A stretch of 64,000 bases of DNA, taken from Bryum argenteum. Its lineage: Eukaryota; Streptophyta; Bryopsida; Bryales; Bryaceae. The notes below the pieces were generated by a model. It saw only the letters and a list, made by a program, of their open reading frames with translations. It had not been told where the DNA came from and made no database searches. The translations under genes were made by a program, and so were the position numbers. Location of the stretch: positions 9,192,648-9,256,647 of the forward strand of contig CM073329.1 of assembly GCA_037043015.1 (NCBI GenBank), given 5' to 3'. The first letter of the stretch is position 1. Each line of letters opens with the position of its first letter. This document shows positions 34,121-46,958 of the stretch, piece by piece.

Positions 34121-34225
34121 GAGTACATGAGAGCCTAGACTGCTCTCGTAATATGAGATTATTATTCATATGAATGAGTACATGAGAGCCTAGACTGCTC
34201 TCGTAATATGAGATTATTATTCATG
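34121..34225 (+). repeat. 55-bp tandem duplication
   Basis: GAGTACATGAGAGCCTAGAC and the following bases occur twice. Confidence 0.9.
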
Positions 34226-34513
34226 TAAATGATCCAAGTGGGAAGCTAAAGAATGGCTAAAGAATGTCAAACTTCATGGGCATGCAATTAAACCTAAGTG
34301 TTAAGATCAAGGAATTATGAGAAACTTTAAGCCTGATCATTTACTGGACTTTGGAGTACAAGGTACCTAGACTTAACTATAATCATGGAATTAAGAAATA
34401 ACATTTATGAATAAAGTTGTGAATGAAGATTTTGATTGCATTTCTTAAAATATTGAGAATTGTAATCACAGAATTCAAGAACGTGTTCGATTTACATGTG
34501 GTGTGATAGATTA

Positions 34514-34626
34514 GTTAGTGATAGATTTCACATTTAATTGATTATAAGTAGACTAAGGAAAGCTTAAAACGTTAGTGATAGATTTCACATTTAATTGATT
34601 ATAAGCAGACTAAGGAAAGCTTAAAA
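34514..34626 (+). repeat. 57-bp tandem duplication
   Basis: GTTAGTGATAGATTTCACAT and the following bases occur twice with a single change. Confidence 0.9.
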
Positions 34627-35287
34627 AGAGCACTACAACGAAAATGCATTTTTGTGATTAGATAATGTAATCATATTATCCTAAGTGATAAATCTGAATG
34701 GCTAAAAATTTGATTAGTGGTAATCAGTTGAAGTAAATTTTGAGTCTATTTGTAGTCATGTTTGTAGTTATTTGGCAAATGTCCCGTGGGCATATCATCA
34801 AGGGTAGGTCGAACGAACATTTTATTCACGCCAGGCCTATAAGGATTTGATGTTCTTATTTATTTATTTGGCAAATTTGTTATATTGAGACTTTTGACCA
34901 AATAGAGATATTCTTCATACAAGAATTTTTGAACAAAAGCTATTAAAACGAGAATGCTAAAAGTCTCAATTTGACAAATTTCTCCATTCATATGACTAAA
35001 AACATTCATCTCATTTACTTCAAATGATTCGCAAAAGTCGAACTCTTAATTTTTTGGATTTGGTTACTTTAATTAGACCGTATGACTAAATTTTCTAATC
35101 AAAAAAACGTGTTTTTGGTATAATAAAGGTCAGTTATCCTTTAATTTAGAAGTTTTCAATCTTGTGAAATATGCCTCGTATAGTAAGATTAAATTCTATC
35201 ATAATTTGGGGAATTGAGAAGTTATACACTCTAGTAGAATCCCCAATGCTTTTCTTTAGAATTGTGTGTTTTGTTGAATAGATCCCA

Positions 35288-35372
35288 CAAACTTTGGTGA
35301 TGCTAATTTCTGACTTTCTATTCTATAAACAAACTTTGGTGATGCTATTTACTGACTTTCTATTCTATAAAC
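35288..35372 (+). repeat. ~42-bp tandem duplication
   Basis: AAACTTTGGTGATGCTA and the following bases occur twice. Confidence 0.85.
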
Positions 35373-35589
35373 CGATAATAAAAATGTAACAAGAAATGCC
35401 TTAGGGCCGCTTTACACAAGGGGCCAAGCAATTGATGTGGCCAATTCATGGCCAAATCCTCTCTTATGATTGGTCTAATTCGTGAAATCGGCCCGAAGGG
35501 CTTTATATGAGAAGTCAAATCCAATTTTTTGAAATTGTATTACAATGGTTGGGGGACAAGTTATGACGCGGCCCGCACTTCAAAAGTTG

Positions 35590-35594
35590 GGAGG
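35590..35594 (+). other. Target-site duplication GGAGG (left)
   Basis: Directly precedes the left copia LTR and is repeated at 47301-47305 after the right LTR. Confidence 0.8.
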
Positions 35595-35899
35595 TGTTTA
35601 ATTTCTGCTACTCGTACCTTTTCACAGAAAATTACTACACTCTTTATTCACACAATGTAATTAAGATGCAACTCATCACACTTTGCTAGATAACAGTCCG
35701 TGTATCTTCGGAGACAGAGAGCTCTTACTCTTCTCCTACGTTGATACGTATCTACACAAAAGGATTCCTATCTTTTGAGAGAAGAAGCTATATGAGGTCG
35801 GAGACGACTCAAAGTAAAACCCTAGAGGACCGACAGCTGTCATTCGTTAACAGACACATTCATCCACTGGATGAAACAGATGAACGTATTCATTCAATA
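35595..35899 (-). repeat. 3' LTR of the copia element
   Basis: Matches 46959-47300 apart from a ~39-bp gap near 35612. On the minus strand it starts TATTGAATG and ends TTAAACA. The adjacent CTCCCACTC (35900-35908) is the complement of a purine-rich PPT, which fixes this as the 3' LTR. Confidence 0.85.
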
Positions 35900-36009
35900 C
35901 TCCCACTCGTTCATCGTTTCACAAGCATGTATCTAAAATTAAAAAAAGATGTTCTAATGAACGTACTAATATCAAACTAAAAGGAAAGAAGAAGTAATCT
36001 CCTACTCGT

Positions 36010-36917
36010 TCATGAATGAACAGCTGTCATGCCGAGAAGAGATCGAAGTTTGTAAAATTGCTCCTTCCGTAATGCTTTTGTAAGCAAATCAGCAACCTGC
36101 TCTTTGGTGTTGACATAGAAAATATCAACATGTCCAACTTGGTATTTCTCCCTGGAAATGTAAAATTTCCTATCAATATGTTTGGTTTGTTTATGAAATT
36201 CCGAGTTCTTCATGAGGCGGATAGCCGATTGATTGTCACAATAGATCGGTGTCGGAAGATTTTGTGGATTGCCAATGCTCAAAAGCAAACGGCGTAACCA
36301 AATTCCTTCTTTACAGGCTTCTACCAGAGCGACAAACTCTGCTTCAGTGGTGGAATCAGCTGTAACGCCTTGACGACCAGATGTCCAAGAAATTGGACCA
36401 TGAGAAAGCTTGTATACATATCCCGTGCGAGATTTTCGATCATCGAGATATCCATTGTAGTCCGCATCCACAAAACCGTGAAGGGTAAGATCTTCGTGGT
36501 TACCATAATACTGAAGCCTCAAGTTTGAAGTTCCTCGAAGATAGCGCAAGATCCGTTTCACCGCAGTCCAATGGGACTGTTTGGGATGATTGCAGAATTG
36601 AGAAACTTTGCTAACAGCAAAAGTAATGTCAATCCGAGTCAATACCATAGCATACATCAAGCAGCCCACTGCTTCTTAATATGAGCCAGTAAAGTCTTCA
36701 TCATCAGGGCCAGCCGAAGAAGATAAAACGTTATGAACGTCTGCCGGTGTTGAAATTGGAGCACAATCCTCCATTCCAAAACGTTTCAATATATCCCAGA
36801 TATATTGAGTTTGATGTAGAATGATAGTATTGGTGATCGGGTCGATGTCAACCTGAAATCCGACATAATAATCCATCGGGCCTTTAACAACCTTGAAGAT
36901 GGTCTCAAGTTGTTGAA
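36010..36917 (-). pseudogene. copia RT end and RNase H
   Basis: Minus strand: from the CACTA junction at 36917, QQLETIFKVVKG then MDYYVGFQVDIDP and YIWDILKRFGMEDC (end of RT), a stop at about 36676, then GCLMYAMVLTRIDITFAVSK and the RNase H domain (HGFVDADYNGYLDDRKS, TEAEFVALVEACKEGIWLR, IYCDNQSAIRLMKN, HIDRKFYISREK), ending at 36010. The RNase H Asp and Glu residues (DADY, TEAEF, DNQSA) are present. One stop separates the two ORFs; otherwise the domain is well preserved. Confidence 0.9.
36915..36917 (+). other. CACTA target-site duplication GAA (partner at 42176-42178)
   Basis: GAA here is the complement of TTC at 42176-42178. In the copia sense both belong to the ATT-CAA codons between IIII-like and QQLETIF segments of RT. 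The partner lies at the far side of the inverted segment. Confidence 0.75.
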
Positions 36918-39900
36918 CACTATAAGAAAACCCTGTTTTTTGTGATGTCTTGTGTAATGTCTAATGTATTTTGTGATGTCTTACTGTCTTAAAAGATGTC
37001 TTCGAAGACGGGAGGATGTCTGTACGTCTAACGGGCACATTTTGGATTGGAGGGGCATGAAGACATCACCAAACAAAAAGATGTTGATGAAGGCATGGAT
37101 GTCTTTGAAAACATCCCGATAGACATCAAACTGCCACGTTGGCAAGGGATTTTGAACCAGCAAGGTAAAAACGACCAAAATTTACCGTTCGACAGGGTAA
37201 AAAGCATATCTTATGTTAAAAGAGTACCTGAATGGGCAGCGGTTTTCAAAAGTAACAAAAAAAAAAAAAAAAAAAAAAAAAACATCACACTTTTGTAATT
37301 TTTTTTTTAATTTTTAAATGTGTTAAATCATTATGTGACATGGCAATATTGAAAATACTAATTTCAGGCTATTCTCACTATTTTTTCATTGGTCTATTTT
37401 TTAATAATATTAAAATAAAAATCATATTCCAATAAAAATTATTTTTTTATAAATTTTTATTATATTAAAATAAACTGAAATATTATAATTCTGTAATTTT
37501 TTAATGATTTAAAAATATTTAAATATTAAAAAAATATTATATAAACAATATTATATCTGTAAAATAACAATGGTGCGGAAAAATAGAATTTCGAAATAAA
37601 AGTAATTTCGTGGATATTTAATCCTCAAAAAAAGTGTGGACATAGATTAAAAAAAGTTATTTACAACGCTTTATCTACATGGCAACAAAATCTCCACGTC
37701 GGACCAGTTGACAAGTCATGCAACATCTAGTCGGATGTCTAACACGATGTCCAACTTACCATAACTACGGTCAGGCATGAATGTCCGCGTAGACATCTAT
37801 TGGGATGTCTATGAAGATGTTTTGCACGACATCCTCCTAAACGTCATTTACCAAAAAGCGGCAGTAATTAAGGGTCTCTTAAGAATAATGTCAACTTCTT
37901 CTCTTACTGCTTGTCCTCCATTGGCGCGCGTCTCTGATTAGGCTTTGTCTCTGATAACCCTTAATCCTCGAATACTTAAAGAAAATATAAAAAGAAAATA
38001 AAAACAATAAAAAATATTTTTTGGCTTACTTCAAGAAGGAATTAAATATTACTTATTACTTATAGATTAGATTATTATAGTCTAATGGCAAGACTATACA
38101 TTACTCTATCATCAACAACCAATATTATACAAATTAAAGAAAATTTACAAGAAATATGAATTTATGAAAGTAGCTATGTAATACAGTTTAGGAGACAATT
38201 CTATAATAGAATTAGTATTGAGAAAGTTAGTTGGAAAGTTAGTTAGGGTAGAAAGAAAAGGTAGTTAAGAGTTTAAAAGAGAGCCTATCATCATGGAAGA
38301 CTATAAATAGTCTCATGATTGTAATTCCACACTTTTTTTCATCAATAAAGATTATTTGATTTGCTGTGGAAGAAACTCTAAGACTTACAATACGTGCTTT
38401 GTTGTGGAAAGAACTTTAAAGCATCTGATATTTGATTTGTTGTGAGGGAAAACAAAAAACCTTTTATAGTTAATATGTTGTGATTGAAACCCTGAAGATG
38501 TCATCAGATGTTTATGATAATGTTTGCAGGGATGTCTAAGATGACGTTCATGAAAATGTCTAACATGATGTCTTTGAAAATGTCGAATATGACATCTACG
38601 ACAACATCCAGAACCATCTACAGGGATGATTTTCATTGACTTGAATGGATGAACAGAGGCGGCTAGGGTTTGCTGCCGCCGCCATAGTTAGGTCATGAGA
38701 CCTTTAAGTAGAATTAGAGGCTGCACGAAGCTCATTTTTGCCTTCATTTTTTCAAAGAGTTAGTGTTTGGAGTGTAGAGGCTAAGATTTGCTTCTTTATG
38801 TGGCTAGGGTTTGTTGCCGCCGCCATAGTTAGGTCATGAGATCTTCAAATGGAATTACAAAGCTCATTTTTGCCTTAGTTTTTCCAAAGAGTTTGTGTTT
38901 AAAGTATAGAGGATTTCGAAATTGTTTCCATTCAGTTTCAAAATGATTGTTAACTACAATAAGAGAATAGTAGTTGTAGAAATCTAGTAGCTCTCAAGAG
39001 TAGGTTTCCTTCTTCATGTGGCTAAGATTTGCTACTTAAGAGGTACTAGATTTCAAAAGCATCTTGTACAAGAAACCCTAAGACTTGAAGTATTTGATTT
39101 GTTGTGAAGGAAACCCTAGTACTTGTAGTATTTGATTTGTTGTAGAAGATGTCTATGATGATGTCTGCAAGATGTCTTAGAGCATGTCTATGAAGATGTC
39201 TAAATCTGTTGATGGAATTCTGTTTTGGAAGGTGGGACATAAGGGGTCGGGGCAGCGAACACGATCTGAGGCCGCGAAGCGACATGCGTGCTTGTAGGGG
39301 AGTGGAACAGATGTATGCATAGATGTCTGTAACGTTGTTTTTAATGATGTTTAGAAGGATGTTTGAAGAAATGTCTAAGCAGATGTTTGCAAGAATGTCT
39401 AACTGTGTCGATATCTTGAGGTTAGGAAGTAAACCATCTCAACCTAGGTAGTGCAATTAAATGGAATTAAATGAGAATTTTTTTACCTTTACAAACCCTT
39501 CTTTAAATTCAGTTGATATTGGCCTATTGAATATGTGTAGCGGCGGGACATGCACATGACCATACAAGTATCGACAACAAGCGATGGTAGTGGAGGGACT
39601 TACAGAGTTCAGATTGTGGGTGCGTAGTATGTCGTAGTTGTTGACAGGCGTATTAGTAAATACTCTAGTTTTGTGTTATCTGAGGTTTTAATGACCTAAG
39701 CAATATATGTTTGACTCATACTTTTTGATGTGACAGTGTTTACAGTTGATGTTGTGTGAGACGTCTGTGGATTACAGATCTGATGACTATATAAACATCT
39801 AAAAATGTCATCCTAAATGTCCTTTCATGTGCCCAAAAAACATTAATAGTAACATTGTTGGAAACATTATGTTTAACACAAAACGTTCACATCGATGTCC

Positions 39901-40608
39901 AATGGGATGTTGCTACAAACATCCAAGCAAACATCACAAATTTAATAAGGACATCAACCTAAACATCATTCTACGCACTAGAAACATCTTATAAGACATA
40001 AAAATTGTCTTCTAATATATCTTGTAAGACATTGCATACGTCTTGCAAGATATCTTGTACAACATTGCATACGTCTTGCAAGATATCTTGCAAAACATTT
40101 AAGTCGTCTTAACTGATGTCTAAAACTATCATGATAGGAGCATAAAACCTCCGCAATATGCTGACATTGCATGCCACATCATTTTCCCGGGTCCACGTCA
40201 ACTTTTCCCGCGTGTCACGTTGGATATTCCCGAGTGCCACGTCGGATTTTTCCGGGTGCCACGTCAGTTTTTCTCGGGTCCAGGTGGGATTCTGGCGCCG
40301 CCATGTCATCTTTCGTGGGACCATGTAAAATTCCACATCATGATGAATTTCATCCCCATGTGGCACCGCCCGTCCACTTCAAGCTAATGTGTCATCTACG
40401 TAGCACCCACGTGGCACACTTTTTACCCTTCCAAAATTACCTTAAGACATCTTCGATCTTAAGACATCTTCCTGTCTTTTTAGATGTCTGCTTAGACATC
40501 TGTCATGTCTAGGATGTCTTATCGTCTATAAGACATCCGAATTAATGTCTACATTGTCTTTATAGACATCATTTACAACATCATTAAAAACGCAGGTTTC
40601 TTATAGTG
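36918..40608 (+). mobile_element. Non-autonomous CACTA element, left copy
   Basis: Begins CACTATAAGAAAACCCTG and ends CAGGTTTCTTATAGTG. CACTA termini and a 3-bp target duplication identify the EnSpm/CACTA group. Subterminal regions hold many copies of AGACATC/GATGTCT. The interior has an A-run (37258-37280), an AT-rich stretch and a repeated GCCGCCGCCATAGTTAGGTC segment (about 38680 and 38825). No transposase is present. It is an inverted near-duplicate of 42179-45793; the mirrored ORF pairs inside are not genes. Confidence 0.88.
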
Positions 40609-42178
40609 AACGACTTTACAGAGTTACTTGATACAGCAGGAATCAAGCGTGATTTAAGTGCTCCGTATACGCCTCAACAGAATGGCTATATAGAGCGTGA
40701 TAATCGCACAATATGTGAAGCTGCCAGGAGTATGCTACAAGCTCAACACCTGCCAATAACTCTTTGGGCTGAGGCTGTAAACACTGCTATTCATGTTTTG
40801 AACCGCAGTGTGAATTCTCAGACAGGTGATCAAACTCCGTATGAGCTTTGGTACAAAAAGAAACTAAATATTTCTTATTACAGGGTATTTGGTTCTACTG
40901 CCTATATTCTTACTGATAAGGATCATCGAACAAAATTTGAAGCGAAAGGGGAGCGTGTCATTTTTGTGGGATACAGTTCAACTAGTAAGGCTTGGCGATT
41001 TTGGAAACCCAAGGCTAACAAGATTACCGAGAGCGCTGATGTCATTTTTGATGAGCTTAGCCCTCCTTATGATTCTCTTTTAGAGAAGTTCAAGGCTCAT
41101 ATCTTTCATGTTGATCTTAATCCATCAACACGTGATACATTACGTATAGCACCACTTTACGGTCTTATAGATCAAGTTGAAATTGACAATAGCAATTCAG
41201 ATGTCTATGTTATGTCTCCGGTTCCTACCGCTTTGGCAACTACATCATCGAATCAGTGGGAGTCCTCACGAGCTGCTGTTAACAATGCGGAGACAATATC
41301 AACAATGGAAGTACACGATGGAGATTTTGAGTTGGGATCACTAGTAGGCAAGACCAGTGGAAATCCTTCTCTGGATGAACCAATTTATCCCCGTTTCAAG
41401 TCTATTAATGACTTGATGGCCCGTCGAGATAATTTGCTACCACCAGATTCAGATGAGATTGATTTGGATTCTAATGAGCAACGGGAAGAGAGAAAATCCC
41501 ATGCTTTTCTTACTACTACGGGAGAAGTTATCATGGAACCTCAAACATATCAACAGGCTTTGGCTTGTGAACATCGATACGAATGGAAACAAGCTATGCA
41601 ACACGAGTTTGATTCATTGATTGACAATCAAACATGGGATCTCGTGCCTCTACCGAACGGTCGCAAGAAGGTGCAATGCAAATGGGTTTATAAAATCAAA
41701 TATAAATCCTCTGGTGTTATTGATAAATTCAAAGCGAGACTTGTGGCGAAGGGTTATTCGCAGAAACCTGGTATTGACTTTCAGGAAACCTTTTCTCCTA
41801 TAGTCAAACATTCATCTATTCGAACAATTTTTGCGATTGCTGCTGCTCGCAAGATGAAGATGATTCAGTTTGATATTGGAACAACATTTTTAAACGGCGA
41901 TTTGAATGAAGATATTTACATGGCACAAGCGGAAGGTTTCATCAAACCTGGATTCGAAAAGCTTCTCTGTAAACTTCGGAAAAGTTTATATGGAATGCGT
42001 CAATCAACCCGACAGTGGAACATCACTTTTGATGTTTTCTTAAAAGCGCACAACCTTGCTCCAAGTGAAGCTCATCCATGTGTTTATCATGATCCCGAGA
42101 TGAATACTATTCTTGGTATTCATGTCGATGATGGAGTAGCTGCTTCAACAAATTTGGACTTACTCAATATCATCATTC
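40609..42178 (+). pseudogene. Inverted copia segment: integrase C-part and RT
   Basis: Open in one frame. It starts in the integrase core (NDFTELLDTAGIKRDLSAPY, then TPQQNGYIERDNRTI) and continues through AARSMLQAQHLPITLWAEAV and the C-terminal part, then RT (QTWDLVPLPNGRKKVQCKWV, KARLVAKGYSQKPGIDFQET, FDIGTTFLNGDLNEDIYMAQ, LYGMRQSTRQW, IHVDDGVAA). It lacks its own start: the left edge is a CACTA end, and the frame opens on GTG belonging to that end. Both edges continue codon-exactly into the flanking minus-strand copia pieces (45794 and 36917). It is uninterrupted by stops, so the inversion is probably not old. Confidence 0.92.
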
Positions 42179-45100
42179 CAGTATAAGAAACCTGCGTTTT
42201 TAGTGATGTTGCAAATGATGTCTATAAAGACAATGTAGACATTAATTCAGATGTCTTATAGACGATAAGACATCCTAGACAGCTCAGATGTCTATGCAGA
42301 CATGTAAATAGACAGGAAAATGTCTTAAAGATCGAAGATGTCTTAAGGTAATTTTGGAAGGGTAAAAAGTGTGCCACGTAGGTGCTACGTAGATGACACA
42401 TCAGCTTGAATTCAACGGGCAGTGCCACATGGGGATGAAATTCATCATGATGTGGAATTTTACATGGTCCCACGAAAGATGACATGGCGGCGCCAGAATC
42501 CTACGTGGACCCGGGAAAATCCAACGTGGCACGCGGGAAAATCCGACGTGGCACGCGGGAAAAGTTGACGTGGACGCGGGAGAATGACGTGGCATGCCAC
42601 GTCAGCATATTTTGGAGGTTTTATGCTTCTATCATGATAGTTTTAGACATCAGTTAAGACGACTTAAATGTCTTGCGAAACATTTTAAATGTCGTACAAG
42701 ATGTCTTGCAAGACGTATGCAATGTCTTACAAGATATCTTAAAAGACATTTTGTATGTCTTATAAGATTTCTCCAGTGCGTAGAATGATGTTTAGGTTGA
42801 TGTCCTTCTTAAATTTGTGATATTTGCTCGGATGTTTGTAGCAACATCCCGTAGGACATCGATGTGAACGTTTTGTGTTAAACATAATGTTTCCAACAAT
42901 GTTATTATTGATGTTTTCTGGGCATATTAAAGGACATCTATGATGACATTTTTAGATATTTATATAGTCATCAGATCTGTAATCCACAGACGTCTCACAC
43001 AACATCAACTGTAAACACTGTCACGTCAAAAAGTTTGAGTCAAACATATATTGCTTAGGTCATTAAAACCTCAGATAACACAAAACTAGAGTATTTACTA
43101 ATACGCCTGTCAACAACTACGACATACTACGCACCCACAATCTGAACTCTGTAAGTCCCTCCACTACCATCGCTTGTTGTCGATACTTGTATGGTCATGT
43201 GCATGTCCCGCCGCTACACATATTCAATAGGCCAATATCAACTGAATTTAAAGAAGGGTTTGTAAAGGTAAAAAAATTCTCATTTAATTCCATTTAATTG
43301 CACTACCTAGGTTGAGATGGTTTACTTCCTAACCTCAAGATATCGACACAGTTAGACATTCTTGCAAACATCTGCTTAGACATTTCTTCAAACATCCTTC
43401 TAAACATCATTAAAAACAACGTTACAGACATCTATGCATACATCTGTTCCACTCCCCTACAAGCACGCATGTCGCTTCGCGGCCTCAGATCGTGTTCGCT
43501 GCCCCGACCCCTTATGTCCCACCTTCCAAAACAGAATTCCATCAATGATTTAGACATCTTCATAGACATGCTCTAAGACATCTTGCGGAGACATCATCAT
43601 AGACATCTTCTACAACAAATCAAATACTACAAGTACTAGGGTTTCCTTCACAACAAATCAAATACTTCAAGTCTTAGGGTTTCTTGTACAAGATGCTTTT
43701 GAAATCTAGTACCTCTTAAGTAGCAAATCTTAGCCACATGAAGAAGGAAACCTACTCTTGAGAGCTACTAGATTTCTACAACTACTATTCTCTTATTGTA
43801 GTTAACAATCATTTTGAAACTGAATGGAAACAATTTCGAAATCCTCTATACTTTAAACACAAACTCTTTGGAAAAACTAAGGCAAAAATGAGCTTTGTAA
43901 TTCCATTTGAAGATCTCATGACCTAACTATGGCGGCGGCAACAAACCCTAGCCACATAAAGAAGCAAATCTTAGCCTCTACACTCCAAACACTAACTCTT
44001 TGAAAAAATGAAGGCAAAAATGAGCTTCGTGCAGCCTCTAATTCTACTTAAAGGTCTCATGACCTAACTATGGCGGCGGCAGCAAACCCTAGCCGCCTCT
44101 GTTCATCCATTCAAGTCAATGAAAATCATCCCTGTAGATGGTTCTGGATGTTGTCGTAGATGTCATATTCGACATTTTCAAAGACATCATGTTAGACATT
44201 TTCATGAACGTCATCTTAGACATCCCTGCAAACATTATCATAAACATCTGATGACATCTTGTGGTTTCAATCACAACATATTAACTATAAAAGGTTTTTG
44301 TTTTCCTCACAACAAATCAAATATCAGATGCTTTAAAGTTCTTTCCACAACAAAGCACGTATTGTAAGTCTTAGAGTTTCTTCCACAGCAAATCAAATAA
44401 TCTTTATTGATGAAAAAAAGTGTGGAATTACAATCATGAGACTATTTATAGTCTTCCATGATGATAGGCTCTCTTTTAAACTCTTAACTACCTTTTCTTT
44501 CTACCCTAACTAACTTTCCAACTAACTTTCTCAATACTAATTCTATTATAGAATTGTCTCCTAAACTGTATTACATAGCTACTTTCATAAATTCATATTT
44601 CTTGTAAATTTTCTTTAATTTGTATAATATTGGTTGTTGATGATAGAGTAATGTATAGTCTTGCCATTAGACTATAATAATCTAATCTATAAGTAATAAG
44701 TAATATTTAATTCCTTCTTGAAGTAAGCCAAAAAATATTTTTTATTGTTTTTATTTTCTTTTTATATTTTCTTTAAGTATTTTAGGATTACCCTCAATCA
44801 GAGACCTGCGCCAATGGAGGGCAAGTAGTAAGAGAAAAAGTTGTTAATATTCTAAAAAGACCCTTAAGTACTGCCGCTTTTTAATAAATGACGTCTAGGA
44901 GGATGTTGTGCAAAACATCCGAGTCTACGCGGACATTCATGCCTGACTGTAGTTATGGTAAGTTGGACATCGTGTTAGACATCCGACTAAATGTTGAATG
45001 ACTTGTCAACTAGTCCATCGTGGAGTTTTTGTTGCCATGTAGATAAAGCGCTGTAAATAACTTTTTTAATCTATGTCCACGTGTTTTTTGAGGATTAAAT

Positions 45101-45397
45101 ATCCACGAAATTACTTTTACTTTTTTTTCGGCACCATTGTTATCTTATAGATATTATAATTATTTTTTATATATAATATTTTTTAATTATTAAAATTTTT
45201 AAATCATAAAAATTACATAATTATAATATTCTAATTTTTTTTAGTATAATAAAAATTTACAAAATATATTTTTTATTGAAATATAATTATATATTTAAAT
45301 ATTTTTTTAAAAAAATAGACCAATGAAAAAATAGTGATAATAGCCTGAAATTAGTATTTTCAGTATTGCCACGTCACATAATGATTTAGCTTAAAAA

Positions 45398-45436
<39 letters not shown>

Positions 45437-45793
45437 AAAAACTAAAGTGTGATGTTTTTTTTCTACTTTTGAAAACCGCTGCCCATTCACCTACTCTTTT
45501 AACATTAGAAATGCTTTTTACCCTGTCCACCAGTAAATTTTGGTCGTTTTTACCTTGCTGGTCCAAAATCCCTTGCCAACGTGGCAGTTTGATGTCTATC
45601 GAGATGTCTTCAAAGACATCCATGTCTTCATCAACATCTTTTTGTTTGGTGATGTCTTCATGCCCCTCCAATCCAAAATGTGCCCGTTAGACGTACAGAC
45701 ATCCTCCCGTCTTTGAAGACATCTTTTACTGACATCACAAAATACATTAGACATTATACAAGACATCACAAAAAACAGGGTTTTCTTATAGTG
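42179..45793 (-). mobile_element. Non-autonomous CACTA element, right inverted copy
   Basis: The left end is CAGTATAAGAAACCTGCG, one base off CACTATAAG; the right end is CAGGGTTTTCTTATAGTG. It mirrors 36918-40608 along its length, including the A-run (about 45405-45433), AGACATC/GATGTCT repeats and the duplicated GCCGCCGCCAT segments, with scattered differences. Confidence 0.88.
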
Positions 45794-45796
45794 GTT
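45794..45796 (+). other. CACTA target-site duplication GTT (partner at 40609-40611)
   Basis: GTT is the complement of AAC at 40609-40611. Both represent the same Asn codon of integrase. Confidence 0.75.
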
Positions 45797-46400
45797 GTTG
45801 AGAAACTCCTTCCCTCGATCTGATCAAAATTTAACCACAGAGTTTCCAGTATCGCGTTGCACAATACAAAGAAGTTTTCGAAAATATGGAAGGGCCTCAT
45901 TCTTATGCCGAGCAAAATGAACAAAACAAAATGTCGTACTATCATCCTTGAAAAGAATGTAATATACGGAATTGCCAATTGAGGGAGTCATTTTTCCAGC
46001 AATATCACCATGGAAAAACTCACCAGGGATCATACTTCGTTGTTTTGTTGAATCACTCTTATATGTTGCCTTATGTTGTTTCCCAAGAGCGCAGCCTTCG
46101 CATACATTTGGAGAAACGTTGAAGCTCGTAACAGTAAAGTTTTCCAAACAATCTTTGTCGAATATGAACTTTAATGTATTAAAATTGACATGCGCCATTC
46201 TCTTATGCCAAAGATTGATATCATGCTTCCAATCTTCGAGAACGGTGATGTGGATACCAGATTTCCGAAGGAAATTGTAGGAGTCTCACTGATAGGAACT
46301 GCTCGGAAGGAAAGAATGAATAACTTTCCATGACGAATTCCTTCAAGAACCTTTGGGCCACTACCTTCAGCATGATGAAATTCACATCTCCCAGTAGGAT
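45794..46400 (-). pseudogene. copia gag-pre-integrase and integrase N-terminal part
   Basis: On the minus strand: LWHKRMAHVNFNTLKF and CEGCALGKQHKATYKS form the HHCC zinc region, then FFHGDIAGKMTPSIGNSVYY and FKDDSTTFCFVHFARHKNEA start the integrase core, and a D-R-G-K-E-F segment is cut at 45794 by the CACTA end. The continuation NDFTELL lies at 40609. A stop at about 45824 splits the ORF. Upstream frames (to about 46400) hold GSGPKVLEGIRHGKL, the usual lead-in. Confidence 0.85.
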
Positions 46401-46556
46401 TGCTGTGAAGTATGAGTGATTAGCCAGTGTACGTGTTTCTTTCTTTTCAAGTGTTTTCCCTTATATCAAGTCTATTAGATTCCGGAGTTTTCTTTTTCTC
46501 TCTTACAGTTTGTCTATCAAAACAATCTTCTATTAGCGAAGACGTGATTTCACTTA

Positions 46557-46950
46557 GTGATGGAGCGATCGGAAATGGCCGGCATTAAGGTTTTTGATGG
46601 CGAAAAGTTTAACATCTGGAAGAGCTCTATGGACATTTTATTTGAGTATAAGAAGGTCCACGATGTAGTTTATGGAGTTGAAAAGATACCTGTGGAAACT
46701 ACTTCGACGCGAGAGCAGATAATAGCATGGAAGGACAAGAATGCATATGCTCGAATTCTGATTATGCAAGCAGCGAGCAGTCGAGTGATGGAAGATTTAA
46801 TTTCTTGCTCCACAGCCGCACTTATGTGGACGAAACTTTGCGCTCTGCATCAACAGAAATCGGCCGATTTTTACGATTACAAAATGACTAAGGGTGACAC
46901 TGTCCAATTTCACATGATGAAATTCAAAGCGCAGCGGAAGCGTGGTGGGC
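46557..46950 (+). pseudogene. copia gag fragment, inverted relative to pol
   Basis: ATG at 46560 or 46563 gives IKVFDGEKFNIWKSSMDIL, IIAWKDKNAYARILIMQAAS and AALMWTKLCALHQQKS, the UBN2/gag signature of copia elements. It breaks off after FHMMKFK, before any zinc knuckle, and runs into the PBS-like GGTTATGGGCCCA (complement, 46945-46958) of the right LTR. Its plus orientation is opposite to integrase and to the LTR polarity. Confidence 0.8.
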
Positions 46951-46958
46951 CCATAACC

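Larger units (their letters stand above)
33600..35589. other. AT-rich region with several short tandem duplications
   Basis: No gene recognised. It holds three two-copy tandem duplications of ~42-57 bp (34121-34225, 34514-34626, 35288-35372). Confidence 0.6.

Noticed and set aside
38385-38636. ORF of 83 codons mirrored at 44119-44367
   Set aside because: It is inside the CACTA copies, made of translated AGACATC/GATGTCT repeats (His/Arg-rich), with no homology.
40606-40608. GTG as true start of the copia ORF
   Set aside because: It is the last three bases of the CACTA end (TTATAGTG); the ORF is an internal copia segment.
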